Of a stretch of DNA of 19,378 bases, positions 6,081-13,608 are shown piece after piece; within the stretch, counting starts at the first letter, position 1; each line of letters begins with the position of its first letter. The translations under genes were made by a program, and so were the position numbers. The notes beneath the pieces are model-generated. The model made no database searches, had not been told where the DNA came from, and saw only the letters and a list, made by a program, of their open reading frames with translations. The stretch is from an uncultured Lachnospiraceae bacterium. Its GTDB lineage: Bacteria > Bacillota > Clostridia > Lachnospirales > Lachnospiraceae. The stretch is taken from assembly GCA_902766845.1 (NCBI GenBank), contig CACXFD010000018.1, forward strand, positions 1-19,378, written 5' to 3'.

Positions 6081-7994
6081 TCAGATCTCCATCAGGATCG
6101 GCAGGATCACCGGATTTCGTTTCATCTTTTTCCAGAAATAATCGCTCAGAGCGCCGCGCAGCGCGTTCCGGACCGTGTTCCGGTCATAGCGGCGGCCCTT
6201 GCCGAGCACCTTGAGCACGGCGAGATACGCTTCCGAGCGGATCTCGTCCAGCAGCTCCTCGGATTCGCGCGCGTACACGATTCCCCGCGTATAGATCTCC
6301 GGGCCGGACAGCAGTTCGCCCGAATAGGTGTCGATCGCGAGCACCGCGGTGATGATGCCGCTGCGGGACAGGTCCTGACGGTCCTTGAGGACCGCGTTGC
6401 CGACATCGCCGACGCCGAGCCCGTCCACGAAGATCCCTCCGGTCGGAACCGTTCCGGTCACTTCGGCGTGGTCCGGCGTAAATTCCAGCACCTGGCCCGA
6501 CGAGAGCACGAAGATGTTCTCTTTCGGGATCCCGAGCGACTGCGCGAGCGACGCGTGAGCCTTCAGGTGACGATATTCACCGTGGACCGGGACCGCGAAG
6601 CGCGGCTTGATCAGCGTATACATCAGCTTGATCTCTTCCTGGCAGGCATGACCGGACACGTGCGTATCCTGGAAGATCACGTTGGCTCCGCGCATCGAAA
6701 GATCGTTGATGATCTTGGCGACGGCCTTTTCATTCCCGGGGATCGGGTTGGAACTCAGGATGATCGTATCGTCCGGCTGGATCTGGACCTTTTTATGGAT
6801 GTTGGCGGCCATGCGGGACAGCGACGCCATCGATTCTCCCTGGCTGCCGGTCGTGATCAGCACGATCTTGTGGGGCGGATACTTTTCCAGTTCCTCGATA
6901 TCGATCAGCGTGTTCTTCGGGATCTTCAGGCGGCCGAGTTCGATCGCGACCGAGACGATGTTCACCATGCTGCGGCCGTCCACGACGACCTTCCGGCCGT
7001 ATTTGCAGGCAGAGTTCACGATCTGCTGGACGCGGTCCACGTTGGAGGCGAACGTCGCAACGATGATCCGGTGCCCCGCGTTGTCCGAGAAGATTCGGTC
7101 GAACGTCCGGCCGACCGTGCGCTCCGACATCGTAAAGCCTTCGCGCAGCACGTTGGTGCTGTCGCAGAACATGGCCAGGACGCCGTCTTTTCCGATCTGG
7201 CCGAAGCGCTGCAGGTCAGCCGGCTCCCCGTAGATCGGGGTATAGTCGATCTTGAAGTCTCCGGTATGGATGCAGGTGCCGACCGGGCAGGTGATGGCCA
7301 GCGCCGCGGCGTCCGCGATGCTGTGGTTGATGTTGATGAATTCGACCGTGAAATCCCCGAGGCGGACCGTGTCGCCGTACTCGACCACATGGCGCGGCAC
7401 ATCGGTCGGAAGCGGCAGTTCGCGCAGCTTGTTCTCGATGATGCCCATGGTCAGCGGCGTCGCGTAGACCGGCGCCGGGACGTCCCGGAGCACATACGGC
7501 AGGGCGCCGATGTGATCCTCATGGCCGTGTGTGATCACGAAGCCCTTGACGCGGTCCAGGTTCTCTTTCAGATACGTCACGTCCGGGATGACCAGGTCGA
7601 TCCCGAGCATGTCTTCATCGGGAAAGCTCAGTCCGCAGTCGACCACGATGATGCTGCGGTCGAATTCGAACGCGGTGATGTTCATCCCGATCTGTTCCAG
7701 ACCGCCCAGCGGGATGACCTTCAGACGGGGGCCTGTGTACGGAGCAGGCTTTTTGCGGCGGGAAGCCGTCTTTTTTGACTTAGCCGGCGAGACAGTCTTC
7801 TGCTTTTTGATCTTCTCAGAGGCCGCGGCCGGCACGGCGCTCTTCTTTTCCGCTTTGCGGCTCCCGCTCTTTTTCGTTTTCTGATCCGAAGCGCTGCGCC
7901 GGCGGCCCGTGCCGTCCGACGCGGCGGAACGGCGGCCGGTCTTCTCCGCGGCCGCTGCGTCCGCTCGCTCAATGCTTTGTTTCTTAGGTGCCAA
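6081..7994 (-). CDS. rnj: Ribonuclease J
   Basis: A 637-residue metallo-beta-lactamase/beta-CASP ribonuclease with 5'-3' exo- and endonuclease activity in mRNA decay and rRNA maturation. The catalytic core begins near residue 88 (RLKVIPLGGLEQIGMN); the zinc motif THGHEDH lies at 155-161, with further motifs HTGDFKID, FCDSTNV, SGHACQEE and PVHGEYRH in order. B. subtilis RNase J1 is 555 residues; the excess is an N-terminal tail of about 88 residues rich in Lys, Arg, Ser and Ala. I chose the TTG at 7994 because AAAGGAG lies 7 nt upstream; the open frame extends to an ATG at 8036, but that places the ribosome-binding site inside the coding region. It sits between DUF1292 and the mltG-like gene, where B. 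subtilis has no such gene. Confidence 0.93.
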   Translation of the reverse strand: MAPKKQSIERADAAAAEKTGRRSAASDGTGRRRSASDQKTKKSGSRKAEKKSAVPAAASEKIKKQKTVSPAKSKKTASRRKKPAPYTGPRLKVIPLGGLEQIGMNITAFEFDRSIIVVDCGLSFPDEDMLGIDLVIPDVTYLKENLDRVKGFVITHGHEDHIGALPYVLRDVPAPVYATPLTMGIIENKLRELPLPTDVPRHVVEYGDTVRLGDFTVEFININHSIADAAALAITCPVGTCIHTGDFKIDYTPIYGEPADLQRFGQIGKDGVLAMFCDSTNVLREGFTMSERTVGRTFDRIFSDNAGHRIIVATFASNVDRVQQIVNSACKYGRKVVVDGRSMVNIVSVAIELGRLKIPKNTLIDIEELEKYPPHKIVLITTGSQGESMASLSRMAANIHKKVQIQPDDTIILSSNPIPGNEKAVAKIINDLSMRGANVIFQDTHVSGHACQEEIKLMYTLIKPRFAVPVHGEYRHLKAHASLAQSLGIPKENIFVLSSGQVLEFTPDHAEVTGTVPTGGIFVDGLGVGDVGNAVLKDRQDLSRSGIITAVLAIDTYSGELLSGPEIYTRGIVYARESEELLDEIRSEAYLAVLKVLGKGRRYDRNTVRNALRGALSDYFWKKMKRNPVILPILMEI

Positions 7995-8001
7995 ACAAAT
8001 A

Positions 8002-8008
8002 CTCCTTT
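8002..8008 (-). promoter_or_regulatory. Ribosome-binding site fixing the rnj TTG start
   Basis: AAAGGAG on the minus strand, 7 nt before the TTG at 7994. A second AGGAGG further upstream (about 8043-8048) is 12 nt from the ATG at 8036, a poorer distance, so the TTG is preferred. Confidence 0.7.
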
Positions 8009-8090
8009 CTATTCCGTATGTCTTCATGACATACACAAATCAGGCCTCCTGACTTTTTCCGGGACGCCTGCCTTTTCTCTTGGTTGAATT

Positions 8091-8119
8091 GTGATACGTG
8101 CAATGCTTCAAACGGTCAA
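8091..8119 (-). promoter_or_regulatory. Possible internal promoter of rnj
   Basis: Minus strand: -35 TTGACC (8119-8114), overlapping the DUF1292 stop codon, 17-nt spacer, -10 TATCAC (8096-8091). It would give rnj a separate transcript with a leader of about 90 nt. The -10 is only a 4/6 match. Confidence 0.35.
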
Positions 8120-8415
8120 TCCGTTTCCAGTTCGATATCATCCAGCAGTTCCCGGAAGATATCCAGCAGATACGTCTGCTCGGCTTCATCTTCCACGGGC
8201 ACATAGACGGCCTCCGCGTCTTCCGGAGACGATACGTCTTTGAGGAGATAGAACTCCCCGTCTTCCTCCCGGCTGTCCGCGGCCAACAGATAATCCCGGC
8301 CGCCCAGGCGCGTCCCTTCCAGGACATAGAGCGTCAGTTCTTCTCCGTCATCTCCGCGCAGCGTGATCCGGCGCTGGCCGTCATCCGCGGGCAAAGCGGC
8401 CTGTTTCTCTGTCAT
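8116..8415 (-). CDS. DUF1292 family protein (YrzB-like)
   Basis: A small acidic protein of 99 residues. The DUF1292 pattern is visible: ITLRGDDGEELTLYVLEGTRLGGRDYLLA, then EFYLLKDVSS, then an acidic C-terminus ending LLDDIELETD. The family (B. subtilis YrzB) has no established biochemical role but travels with ruvX and ireB (yrrK and yrzL), as here. The ATG overlaps the ruvX stop codon (ATGA), suggesting coupled translation. The family call is firm from sequence pattern and context; function is unknown. Confidence 0.88.
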   Translation of the reverse strand: MTEKQAALPADDGQRRITLRGDDGEELTLYVLEGTRLGGRDYLLAADSREEDGEFYLLKDVSSPEDAEAVYVPVEDEAEQTYLLDIFRELLDDIELETD

Positions 8416-8879
8416 GATTCCCGATCCTTCCGCGATGCTTTGCGCTGTTCTTCTTCAAAATGCAGGTGATCCAGATAGCCCTGCAGGATCAGCTGTGCCG
8501 CGATCTTGTCTACGACGGCGGACCGGTCCTCCCCGCGTACGCCGCCCTCCGACAGGGCGCGCTGCGCGGCGACCGTGGTCAGCCGTTCATCCCATAAGCG
8601 CACCGGGAGTCCGATGCGCCGTTCGAGCTGTTCCTGAAACGCGCGGGACTTTTCCGCGCGGTCTCCTTCCGATCCGTTCATATGCCGCGGCAGACCGAGC
8701 ACGATCTCTTCCGCTCCGTACGTCCGGCAGATCTCCTCGATCCGGGTAAGCGTGCGGCGGAGCTTGTCTTCCCGTTCCCGGAAGACCGTCTCCACGCCCT
8801 GTGCCGTCAGTCCGAGCGGGTCCGACACCGCGACGCCGACCGTTTTGGAACCGAAGTCCAGTCCTATGATCCGTCTCAC
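8412..8879 (-). CDS. ruvX: RuvX/YqgF-type Holliday junction resolvase-like nuclease
   Basis: A 155-residue RNase H-fold protein of the YqgF family, implicated in 5'-end maturation of 16S rRNA and, in some bacteria, Holliday junction resolution. The start RRIIGLDFGSKTVGVAVSD carries the first catalytic Asp (D8); IVLGLPRHMNGSEG and the motif LWDERLTTVAA (catalytic Glu) follow; the last catalytic Asp lies in VVDKIAAQLILQGYLD. Length matches the family (about 140-155). The start is a GTG overlapping the ireB stop (GTGA) and the stop overlaps the DUF1292 start (ATGA), giving a tightly coupled ireB-ruvX-DUF1292 trio as in B. subtilis. Confidence 0.95.
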   Translation of the reverse strand: MRRIIGLDFGSKTVGVAVSDPLGLTAQGVETVFREREDKLRRTLTRIEEICRTYGAEEIVLGLPRHMNGSEGDRAEKSRAFQEQLERRIGLPVRLWDERLTTVAAQRALSEGGVRGEDRSAVVDKIAAQLILQGYLDHLHFEEEQRKASRKDRES

Positions 8880-9142
8880 GGCTGATCCTGGAAGCGGTGC
8901 GCCACGTAATAGGACATCAGCTCCTCCACGAGTTCATCCCGCTCCACCTTCATGATCAGGCTGCGGGCCCCGTTATGGCTGGTGATATACGTGGGGTCAC
9001 CGGACATGATGTATCCGACGATCTGGCTGATCGGATCATATCCTTTCTCTGTCAGCGCCTGATACACGTTGGAAAGGACCTCGCCTACATCCAGTTCGTT
9101 ATCGACAGCCGTAAAAAACCTGGTTCTGTGAATATCTGCCAA
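8876..9142 (-). CDS. ireB: IreB family regulatory phosphoprotein
   Basis: An 88-residue member of the IreB/YrzL (DUF965, UPF0297) family. In Enterococcus faecalis IreB is phosphorylated by the PASTA kinase IreK on N-terminal threonines and tunes cephalosporin tolerance. The signature is nearly intact: NVYQALTEKGYDPISQIVGY, then SGDPTYITSHNGARSLI, then ERDELVEELMSYYV. A threonine at position 7 (HRTRFF) sits where the phosphorylated threonines lie in the Enterococcus protein. I chose the TTG at 9142 because AAAGGAGGG lies upstream at suitable distance and the product then has family length; the frame is open to an ATG at 9235 but that would overlap the promoter. It is the first gene of the cluster reaching down to the U32 gene. 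Confidence 0.93.
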   Translation of the reverse strand: MADIHRTRFFTAVDNELDVGEVLSNVYQALTEKGYDPISQIVGYIMSGDPTYITSHNGARSLIMKVERDELVEELMSYYVAHRFQDQP

Positions 9143-9151
9143 GGGTCTCTT

Positions 9152-9160
9152 CCCTCCTTT
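9152..9160 (-). promoter_or_regulatory. Ribosome-binding site fixing the ireB TTG start
   Basis: AAAGGAGGG on the minus strand, 9 nt upstream of the TTG at 9142. No comparable site stands before the ATG at 9235. Confidence 0.7.
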
Positions 9161-9200
9161 ACGCGTCCGGCGCGGCGGACCCGTGTTCTTTGATGAAACT

Positions 9201-9229
9201 ATTCTACCCCATTTCCGCCCGTTTGTAAA
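9201..9229 (-). promoter_or_regulatory. Promoter of the ireB-ruvX-DUF1292 cluster
   Basis: Minus strand: -35 TTTACA (9229-9224), 17-nt spacer, -10 TAGAAT (9206-9201). Predicted leader is about 50 nt. The leader contains a short GTCCG/CGGAC inverted repeat. Confidence 0.8.
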
Positions 9230-9346
9230 GAACATATATTCGGGTCACGGAATGTTCATGATTTCCGCGGCGGACGTCCCGATAACACGCGGCGCATTTT
9301 GCAGGCCGCAGTGCCGGCCTCTGTGCCGACGTGATGCCGGTCCGGA

Positions 9347-10687
9347 TCAGACCGGACAGCAGTGCAGCACGCCGTCCCGATAGGACTGAGCCTGAACGGT
9401 CACGATCTGTCCCGGCGTCAGATCCGCCGGTCCCGCCGAAGGGCCCGCCTCTACCGTGCATCGCACGTAGGACGGGGAAAAGCCGGACGGCGCCCCGTCA
9501 TCCTCTTCCAGCAGGACCGGGAAGGTCCTGCCGATCTGCGCGCGCCGGTATTCATCCGACCAACGTTCACCGGCCCGGATCAGTTCCCTCGTGCGGGATT
9601 TGCGGACCGGGACCGGAACGCTGTCCGGCAGGGAGGCTGCCCGGGTGCCCGGCCGTTCGGAATACGGGAAGACGTGCATCTCATACGGACGGATCCGTTC
9701 CAGAAACGCCTTCGTCTGCGCGAACTCCTCTTCCGTCTCGCCCGGAAAGCCGCAGATCACGTCGGTCGTGACCGCGCAGCCGGGCAGGGCGGCACGCAGC
9801 CGCAGGCATGCTTCTTCATATTCTTCCGGCGTATAATGCCGATTCATGCGGCGCAGCGTGGCCGCGCAGCCGCTTTGCAGCGACAGGTGAAAATGCGGGC
9901 AGAGCTGAGGGATCTTCGCCGCGGTCCGGGCAAATTCCTCCGTCACGAGGCGCGGCTCGAGTGAACTCAGGCGGATCCGCGGCACCGCGTTCTCTGACGC
10001 GAGCCGGGTCAGCAGCGACAGCAGGGTCGGCGCCGGCGCCGCATCCGGTGCTCCGGTCAGGTCCGTTCCGTATGAACTGACCTGAATGCCGGTCAGGACG
10101 ATCTCCTTCACGCCGCTCTGCCCGAGCCGGCGCACCTCGGCGCAGATATCGTCCTCAGCGCGGGAGCGGACACGGCCCCGCACCAGCGGGATCATGCAGT
10201 AGCTGCAGAAGCTGTTGCAGCCGTCCTGGATCTTGATGAACGCGCGCGTATGCTCTCCGGGCGCGGTAATCGACATCGCTTCGTAATCCGGCTGCGCTCC
10301 GATCTCGGGCACGTCGGTCAGGACCGGCCGTTCCAGCCCGCGGGCCGCAAAGAAATCCGACACGAGCTGCGGCAGCCGCATCTTGCGGTTGTTTCCGATC
10401 AGGATGTCCGCCGCCCCGCTGCGGATCAGTTCTTCCGCGCTCCCGTTCACGTAACAGCCGGCCGCCACTACACAGGCGTCCGGCCCGCCGAACTGCCGCG
10501 CACGGTGGAGCATCTGCCGGGATTTCTGTCCGGCCGTCCCGGTCACGGTGCAGGTATTGATGACATAGACGTCCGCGCCGGGGCCAAACGGCACCAGTTC
10601 AAACCCGGCCGCACGCAGCAGTTCGCCCATTGCGTCGGTCTCATACTGATTGACTTTGCAGCCCAGATTGTGCAGGGCAGCCTTCAT
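9347..10687 (-). CDS. mtaB: tRNA t6A37 methylthiotransferase MtaB
   Basis: A 446-residue radical-SAM methylthiotransferase that turns t6A37 of ANN-decoding tRNAs into ms2t6A. The N-terminal UPF0004 domain carries the three ligands of the auxiliary cluster: C10 (HNLGCKVNQYE), C46 (INTCTVT) and C78 (VAAGCYV). The radical-SAM motif CNSFCSYC holds C157, C161 and C164. A TRAM-like C-terminal domain ends the protein. HNLGCKVNQYE is typical for MtaB rather than MiaB. The ATG at 10687 has AGAGG 5 nt upstream and begins directly with the conserved MKAALHNLGC; an upstream in-frame start at 10711 adds 8 residues. In B. subtilis mtaB (yqeV) follows prmA and rsmE; here iscS, thiI and the HPr-like gene intervene. 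A hairpin at the stop codon (9337-9355) has no T-run, so no terminator is called. Confidence 0.95.
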   Translation of the reverse strand: MKAALHNLGCKVNQYETDAMGELLRAAGFELVPFGPGADVYVINTCTVTGTAGQKSRQMLHRARQFGGPDACVVAAGCYVNGSAEELIRSGAADILIGNNRKMRLPQLVSDFFAARGLERPVLTDVPEIGAQPDYEAMSITAPGEHTRAFIKIQDGCNSFCSYCMIPLVRGRVRSRAEDDICAEVRRLGQSGVKEIVLTGIQVSSYGTDLTGAPDAAPAPTLLSLLTRLASENAVPRIRLSSLEPRLVTEEFARTAAKIPQLCPHFHLSLQSGCAATLRRMNRHYTPEEYEEACLRLRAALPGCAVTTDVICGFPGETEEEFAQTKAFLERIRPYEMHVFPYSERPGTRAASLPDSVPVPVRKSRTRELIRAGERWSDEYRRAQIGRTFPVLLEEDDGAPSGFSPSYVRCTVEAGPSAGPADLTPGQIVTVQAQSYRDGVLHCCPV

Positions 10688-10730
10688 TTTTGCCTCTTTT
10701 CCACGAAACACGCAACAAAAAAGCCCGTGA

Positions 10731-10759
10731 ATTCGATGTTTTCACCATTGCTTTTTCAA
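10731..10759 (-). promoter_or_regulatory. Possible promoter of mtaB
   Basis: Minus strand: -35 TTGAAA (10759-10754), 17-nt spacer, -10 TCGAAT (10736-10731). Its -35 box directly abuts the -35 box of the divergent HPr-like gene promoter. Confidence 0.45.
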
Positions 10760-10776
10760 GCCCGCATGCGTACAAT
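10748..10776 (+). promoter_or_regulatory. Predicted promoter of the HPr-like gene
   Basis: -35 TTGCTT (10748-10753), 17-nt spacer, -10 TACAAT (10771-10776). It lies about 50 nt upstream of the ATG, with ribosome-binding site AAGGAGGA at 10808-10815. Confidence 0.6.
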
Positions 10777-10825
10777 ATGGGCGAGACAAAAAGCACAGGA
10801 GTTTTGCAAGGAGGAATTGTTTTAC

Positions 10826-11059
10826 ATGCAGACGGTTACGATCTCCCTGAATTCGATCGATAAGGTCAAGGCTTTCGTCAATACGGTCACCAAGTTTGAC
10901 AGCGATTTTGATCTGATCAGCGGCCGTTACGTGATCGACGCCAAGTCCATCATGGGCATCTTCAGCCTGGATCTTTCCAAGCCCATCGACCTGACCATCC
11001 ATTCCGACAACGAGATGGAGAAGATCATGTCCGCCCTTGAGCCGTATATCGTCAAATAA
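10826..11059 (+). CDS. HPr-like protein lacking the active-site histidine (Crh-like)
   Basis: A 77-residue HPr-fold protein. Residues 20-50 align with canonical HPr, including the IDAKSIMGIFSLDL stretch that contains the regulatory serine (S41, equivalent to HPr Ser46). At the phosphocarrier site, where HPr has G-H15-A-R17-P, this protein reads NSIDKVKAF: both His15 and Arg17 are lost, so it cannot act as a PEP-dependent phosphocarrier. The arrangement parallels Bacillus Crh, which keeps Ser46 but lacks His15 and works with CcpA in carbon catabolite repression; that role here is inference. I chose the ATG at 10826, which has AAGGAGGA 10 nt upstream; the frame is open far upstream, antisense to mtaB, without meaning. 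It has its own promoter and ends at a strong terminator facing thiI. Confidence 0.87.
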   Translation: MQTVTISLNSIDKVKAFVNTVTKFDSDFDLISGRYVIDAKSIMGIFSLDLSKPIDLTIHSDNEMEKIMSALEPYIVK

Positions 11060-11087
11060 CGATATCGCTCTTTCCAGAGAACACAGT

Positions 11088-11116
11088 GCGCTCCGCTTCA
11101 GGCGGAGCGCTTTTTT
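11088..11116 (+). terminator. Intrinsic terminator of the HPr-like gene
   Basis: A 9-bp perfect GC-rich stem (GCGCTCCGC / GCGGAGCGC), 5-nt loop, followed by six T residues (11111-11116). On the minus strand the same hairpin lies 12 bp downstream of the thiI stop but has no T-run after it, so it may also slow or protect the thiI transcript. Confidence 0.92.
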
Positions 11117-11127
11117 ATGTCCGAATC

Positions 11128-12327
11128 TCAGTCCGCGGACCGGCGTCCGCCGACCCAAACGGATTCCGCGGTCTCGACAGCTTCCTCCACCATCGCTTCG
11201 ATCTTCCCCTCCAGAAGGGCTTCCGAACGCCGGATCGCGTCGAGACGGGGCTTGGTGACCGGATGCTCGGCCACGAAGATCGTGCAGCAGTCTTCATACG
11301 GCTGGATCGAGACCTCATAGCTCCCGAGCTTCTTCGCGATCTGCACGATGTCTTCTTTATCAAAGGCGATCACGGGCCGGTACACCGGCAGCTTGCAGAC
11401 CTCGTTCGTGCACTGCAGGCTGTACATGGTCTGGCTGGCCACCTGGCCGATGCTCTCGCCGGTGACCAGGCCGAGCGCGCCGTCCTGTCCGGCAAAGCGC
11501 TCCGCGATCCGCATCATATACCGGCGCATGATGATCGTCAGCTCATCGTGCGGGCAGGTCTGGTAGATCTCAAGCTGGATCTTCGTAAAGTTGACGACAT
11601 GCACGCAGATCGGCCCGGCGTAGCGGCTCACGATCTTCGCGAGCTCCAGCACCTTGTCTTTGGCCCGCTCGCTGGTATAAGGCGGTGCATGGAAATAGAC
11701 CGCGTCGATCTCGACGCCGCGCCGCGCGATCATATACCCGGCGACCGGGCTGTCGATGCCGCCCGAAAGCAGCAGCATGGCCCGTCCGGCCGTTCCGACC
11801 GGCATGCCTCCCGGACCCGGGATCTTCTCGGAAAAGATGTTGATCTTGTCACGGATCTCCACCTGCAGGACCACTTCCGGCGTATGGACGTCCACGCGGG
11901 CGTTCGGGAGGGCTGTCAGGACCGCTTCGCCGAGCTCGCGGTTGATCTCATCCGAATGGAGCGGATAGCCCTTGTCCGCGCGTTTGGAGCGCACCTTGAA
12001 CGTGAACGGCCGGTCGCCGTACACGTCTTTCATATAGTCCGCCACCTGCCCGCGCAGCTCCTGCGGATCCGTCTTTTCGATCCGGAGCACCGGATGGATG
12101 CTCCAGATCCCGAATACGCGCTGCAGCGTCTCGATCAGATCCTGCGGCTCATACTCCTCCGGCGCGTGGACATAGATCCGCCCGTCCCGCTTCTCCACGT
12201 CATACGTGCCCAGCAGACGGCGGAGCGCGCGGCGGATCTGCGCGACGAGCTTATCCTCGAAAACGTATTTGTTCTTGCCCTTGGTGCCGATCTCGGCATA
12301 CTTGATCAGATAAGTCTGGTATCTCAT
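11128..12327 (-). CDS. thiI: tRNA 4-thiouridine synthetase ThiI
   Basis: A 399-residue enzyme that adenylates U8 of tRNA and transfers sulfur to make 4-thiouridine; in many bacteria it also serves thiamine biosynthesis. Domains: N-terminal ferredoxin-like region (RYQTYLIKYAEIGTKGKN), a THUMP domain (about 60-165), and the PP-loop ATP pyrophosphatase domain with LLLSGGIDSPVAGY (P-loop 188-193). It lacks the C-terminal rhodanese domain of E. coli ThiI, as is usual in Firmicutes, so sulfur comes from a dedicated desulfurase: the gene immediately upstream. I chose the ATG at 12327 because the product begins like its homologues; a TTG at 12393 would add 22 residues encoded by a tandem repeat and has no ribosome-binding site. 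The site before the ATG (GGGAAA) is itself weak. Confidence 0.93.
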   Translation of the reverse strand: MRYQTYLIKYAEIGTKGKNKYVFEDKLVAQIRRALRRLLGTYDVEKRDGRIYVHAPEEYEPQDLIETLQRVFGIWSIHPVLRIEKTDPQELRGQVADYMKDVYGDRPFTFKVRSKRADKGYPLHSDEINRELGEAVLTALPNARVDVHTPEVVLQVEIRDKINIFSEKIPGPGGMPVGTAGRAMLLLSGGIDSPVAGYMIARRGVEIDAVYFHAPPYTSERAKDKVLELAKIVSRYAGPICVHVVNFTKIQLEIYQTCPHDELTIIMRRYMMRIAERFAGQDGALGLVTGESIGQVASQTMYSLQCTNEVCKLPVYRPVIAFDKEDIVQIAKKLGSYEVSIQPYEDCCTIFVAEHPVTKPRLDAIRRSEALLEGKIEAMVEEAVETAESVWVGGRRSAD

Positions 12328-12337
12328 ATCGTATTTC

Positions 12338-12383
12338 CCGTATGATGCTTTTGTATATGGCCGTGTGATGCTCTTGTATATGG
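12338..12383. repeat. Two tandem 23-bp repeats upstream of thiI
   Basis: Two adjacent units, 12338-12360 and 12361-12383, match at 21 of 23 positions (differences at the fifth and thirteenth bases). They lie in the 97-bp gap between the desulfurase stop and the thiI ATG, ending about 10 bp upstream of the ATG. The unit has no internal dyad. On the minus strand each unit contains ATATACAA. Confidence 0.85.
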
Positions 12384-12424
12384 GTCTCTGCAAGGTTCGG
12401 CCGGGCCGCGTTTCCCGTGCCCCG

Positions 12425-13579
12425 TTACCGGTGCGTGAACATCCGCAGCATCGGCAGCAGTTCCCGCACCGCAGCCACCGTCTTTTCCGCGTCCTCCTCT
12501 TTTGAGAAGGCGCCGAGCGAGAACCGCAGCGTGGAGCCGAGATACTCTTCCGGCACCTGCATGGCCGTCAGCGTGCGGCTGGCCGCGCGGTGATGGGAGG
12601 AGCAGGCCGATCCGGCCGACACGTAGATCTCCCGGTCCTCGAGCGCGTGCAGGAGCACCTCGGAGCGGACGCCGGCAAAGCCGCAGCTGACGATGTGCGG
12701 CGCGCTCCGTTCATCCGTCAGGCCGTGCACGCGGCAGCCTTCGGTCGCGGCCAGACCGGACACCAGCCGGTCCTTGATCGCGCGCAGACGGCTCGCCTCC
12801 TCCGGAAGCTTTTCGTAGGCGCGCTGCGCGGCCAGGCCGATCCCGGCGATGCCGGGCATGTTCTCGGTGCCGGACCGAAGTCCCTTCTGCTGTCCGCCGC
12901 CGTACAGGATCGGCACGATGCGCGCCCGCGGCGACACATATAAAAAGCCGATGCCCTTCGGGCCGTGGATCTTATGGCCGCTCGCGGAGAGCAGATCGAT
13001 CCCGCTCTGCTGCGGGCGGTACGTATACTTCCCGTATCCCTGGATCGCGTCGACATGGAACAGGATCTGCGGACCGGCCTCATGGACGATGCGGGCCATC
13101 TCTTCCACGGGCTGGACCGCGCCGACCTCATTGTTCACATGCATGACCGACACAAGGACCGTGTCGGGGCGAATCGCCTCTTTCAGCTGGCCGGGATCCG
13201 CGACCCCGTTCCGGTCCACGGGCAGGAACGTGACGTCCCAGCCTTCTTTCTCCAGCTGCTTTGCGGCCGCGTAGACCGAATCGTGCTCGATCTGCGTCGT
13301 GATCAGATGATGGCCCTCGCGTCCGTGGGCGCGCGCCGCGCCGAGCACGGCCAGATTGTTCGATTCCGTTCCGCCGCTCGTGAATACGATCGAAGCGGCC
13401 GGAACGCGCATGGTCTGCGCGATCTGCTCCGCGGCCTCTTTCAGCCTGCGTTCCGCGCCGGCTCCGGCCGCGTGCAGGGAGGAAGGATTTCCGTATTCTT
13501 CATCCATCACGCGGTGCATGAGGTCCTGGACCTCAGGCAGCACGCGCGTGGTGGCGGAATTATCCAGATAGATGCTCAT
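12425..13579 (-). CDS. Cysteine desulfurase (IscS/NifS-type), sulfur donor for ThiI
   Basis: A 384-residue PLP-dependent class V aminotransferase-fold enzyme that takes sulfur from cysteine as a persulfide. Motifs: YLDNSATT at the start, GGTESNN (69-75), IEHDSV with the PLP-stacking His (H99), HVDAIQGYGK, the PLP lysine in SGHKIHGPKG (K203), RSGTEN, and the catalytic loop SAGSACSSH with C326. The ATG at 13579 has AAGGAG 5 nt upstream. It is directly followed by thiI, the same pairing as nifZ-thiI in B. subtilis, so its likely main role is tRNA thiolation rather than general iron-sulfur assembly; no iscU/sufU is nearby. The paralogue name (nifZ, iscS or nifS) cannot be settled from sequence alone. 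Confidence 0.93.
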   Translation of the reverse strand: MSIYLDNSATTRVLPEVQDLMHRVMDEEYGNPSSLHAAGAGAERRLKEAAEQIAQTMRVPAASIVFTSGGTESNNLAVLGAARAHGREGHHLITTQIEHDSVYAAAKQLEKEGWDVTFLPVDRNGVADPGQLKEAIRPDTVLVSVMHVNNEVGAVQPVEEMARIVHEAGPQILFHVDAIQGYGKYTYRPQQSGIDLLSASGHKIHGPKGIGFLYVSPRARIVPILYGGGQQKGLRSGTENMPGIAGIGLAAQRAYEKLPEEASRLRAIKDRLVSGLAATEGCRVHGLTDERSAPHIVSCGFAGVRSEVLLHALEDREIYVSAGSACSSHHRAASRTLTAMQVPEEYLGSTLRFSLGAFSKEEDAEKTVAAVRELLPMLRMFTHR

Positions 13580-13608
13580 GAATGCTCCTTATAACGTCTA
13601 GTTTCCGT

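Noticed and set aside
6006..7778. Plus-strand open frame (590 codons) opposite rnj
   Set aside because: Antisense shadow of RNase J with shadow-type composition and no motif.
9143..9235. Upstream ATG start for ireB
   Set aside because: It would place the promoter -10 box within the coding region and adds 31 residues not found in the family; the TTG at 9142 has the good ribosome-binding site.
9337..9355. Terminator at the mtaB stop codon
   Set aside because: A 6-bp inverted repeat exists but no T-run follows on the minus strand; GC-rich chance hairpins are common here.
10250..10825. Upstream extension of the HPr-like frame
   Set aside because: The open frame continues antisense to mtaB, but the ribosome-binding site, promoter and HPr alignment all place the start at 10826.
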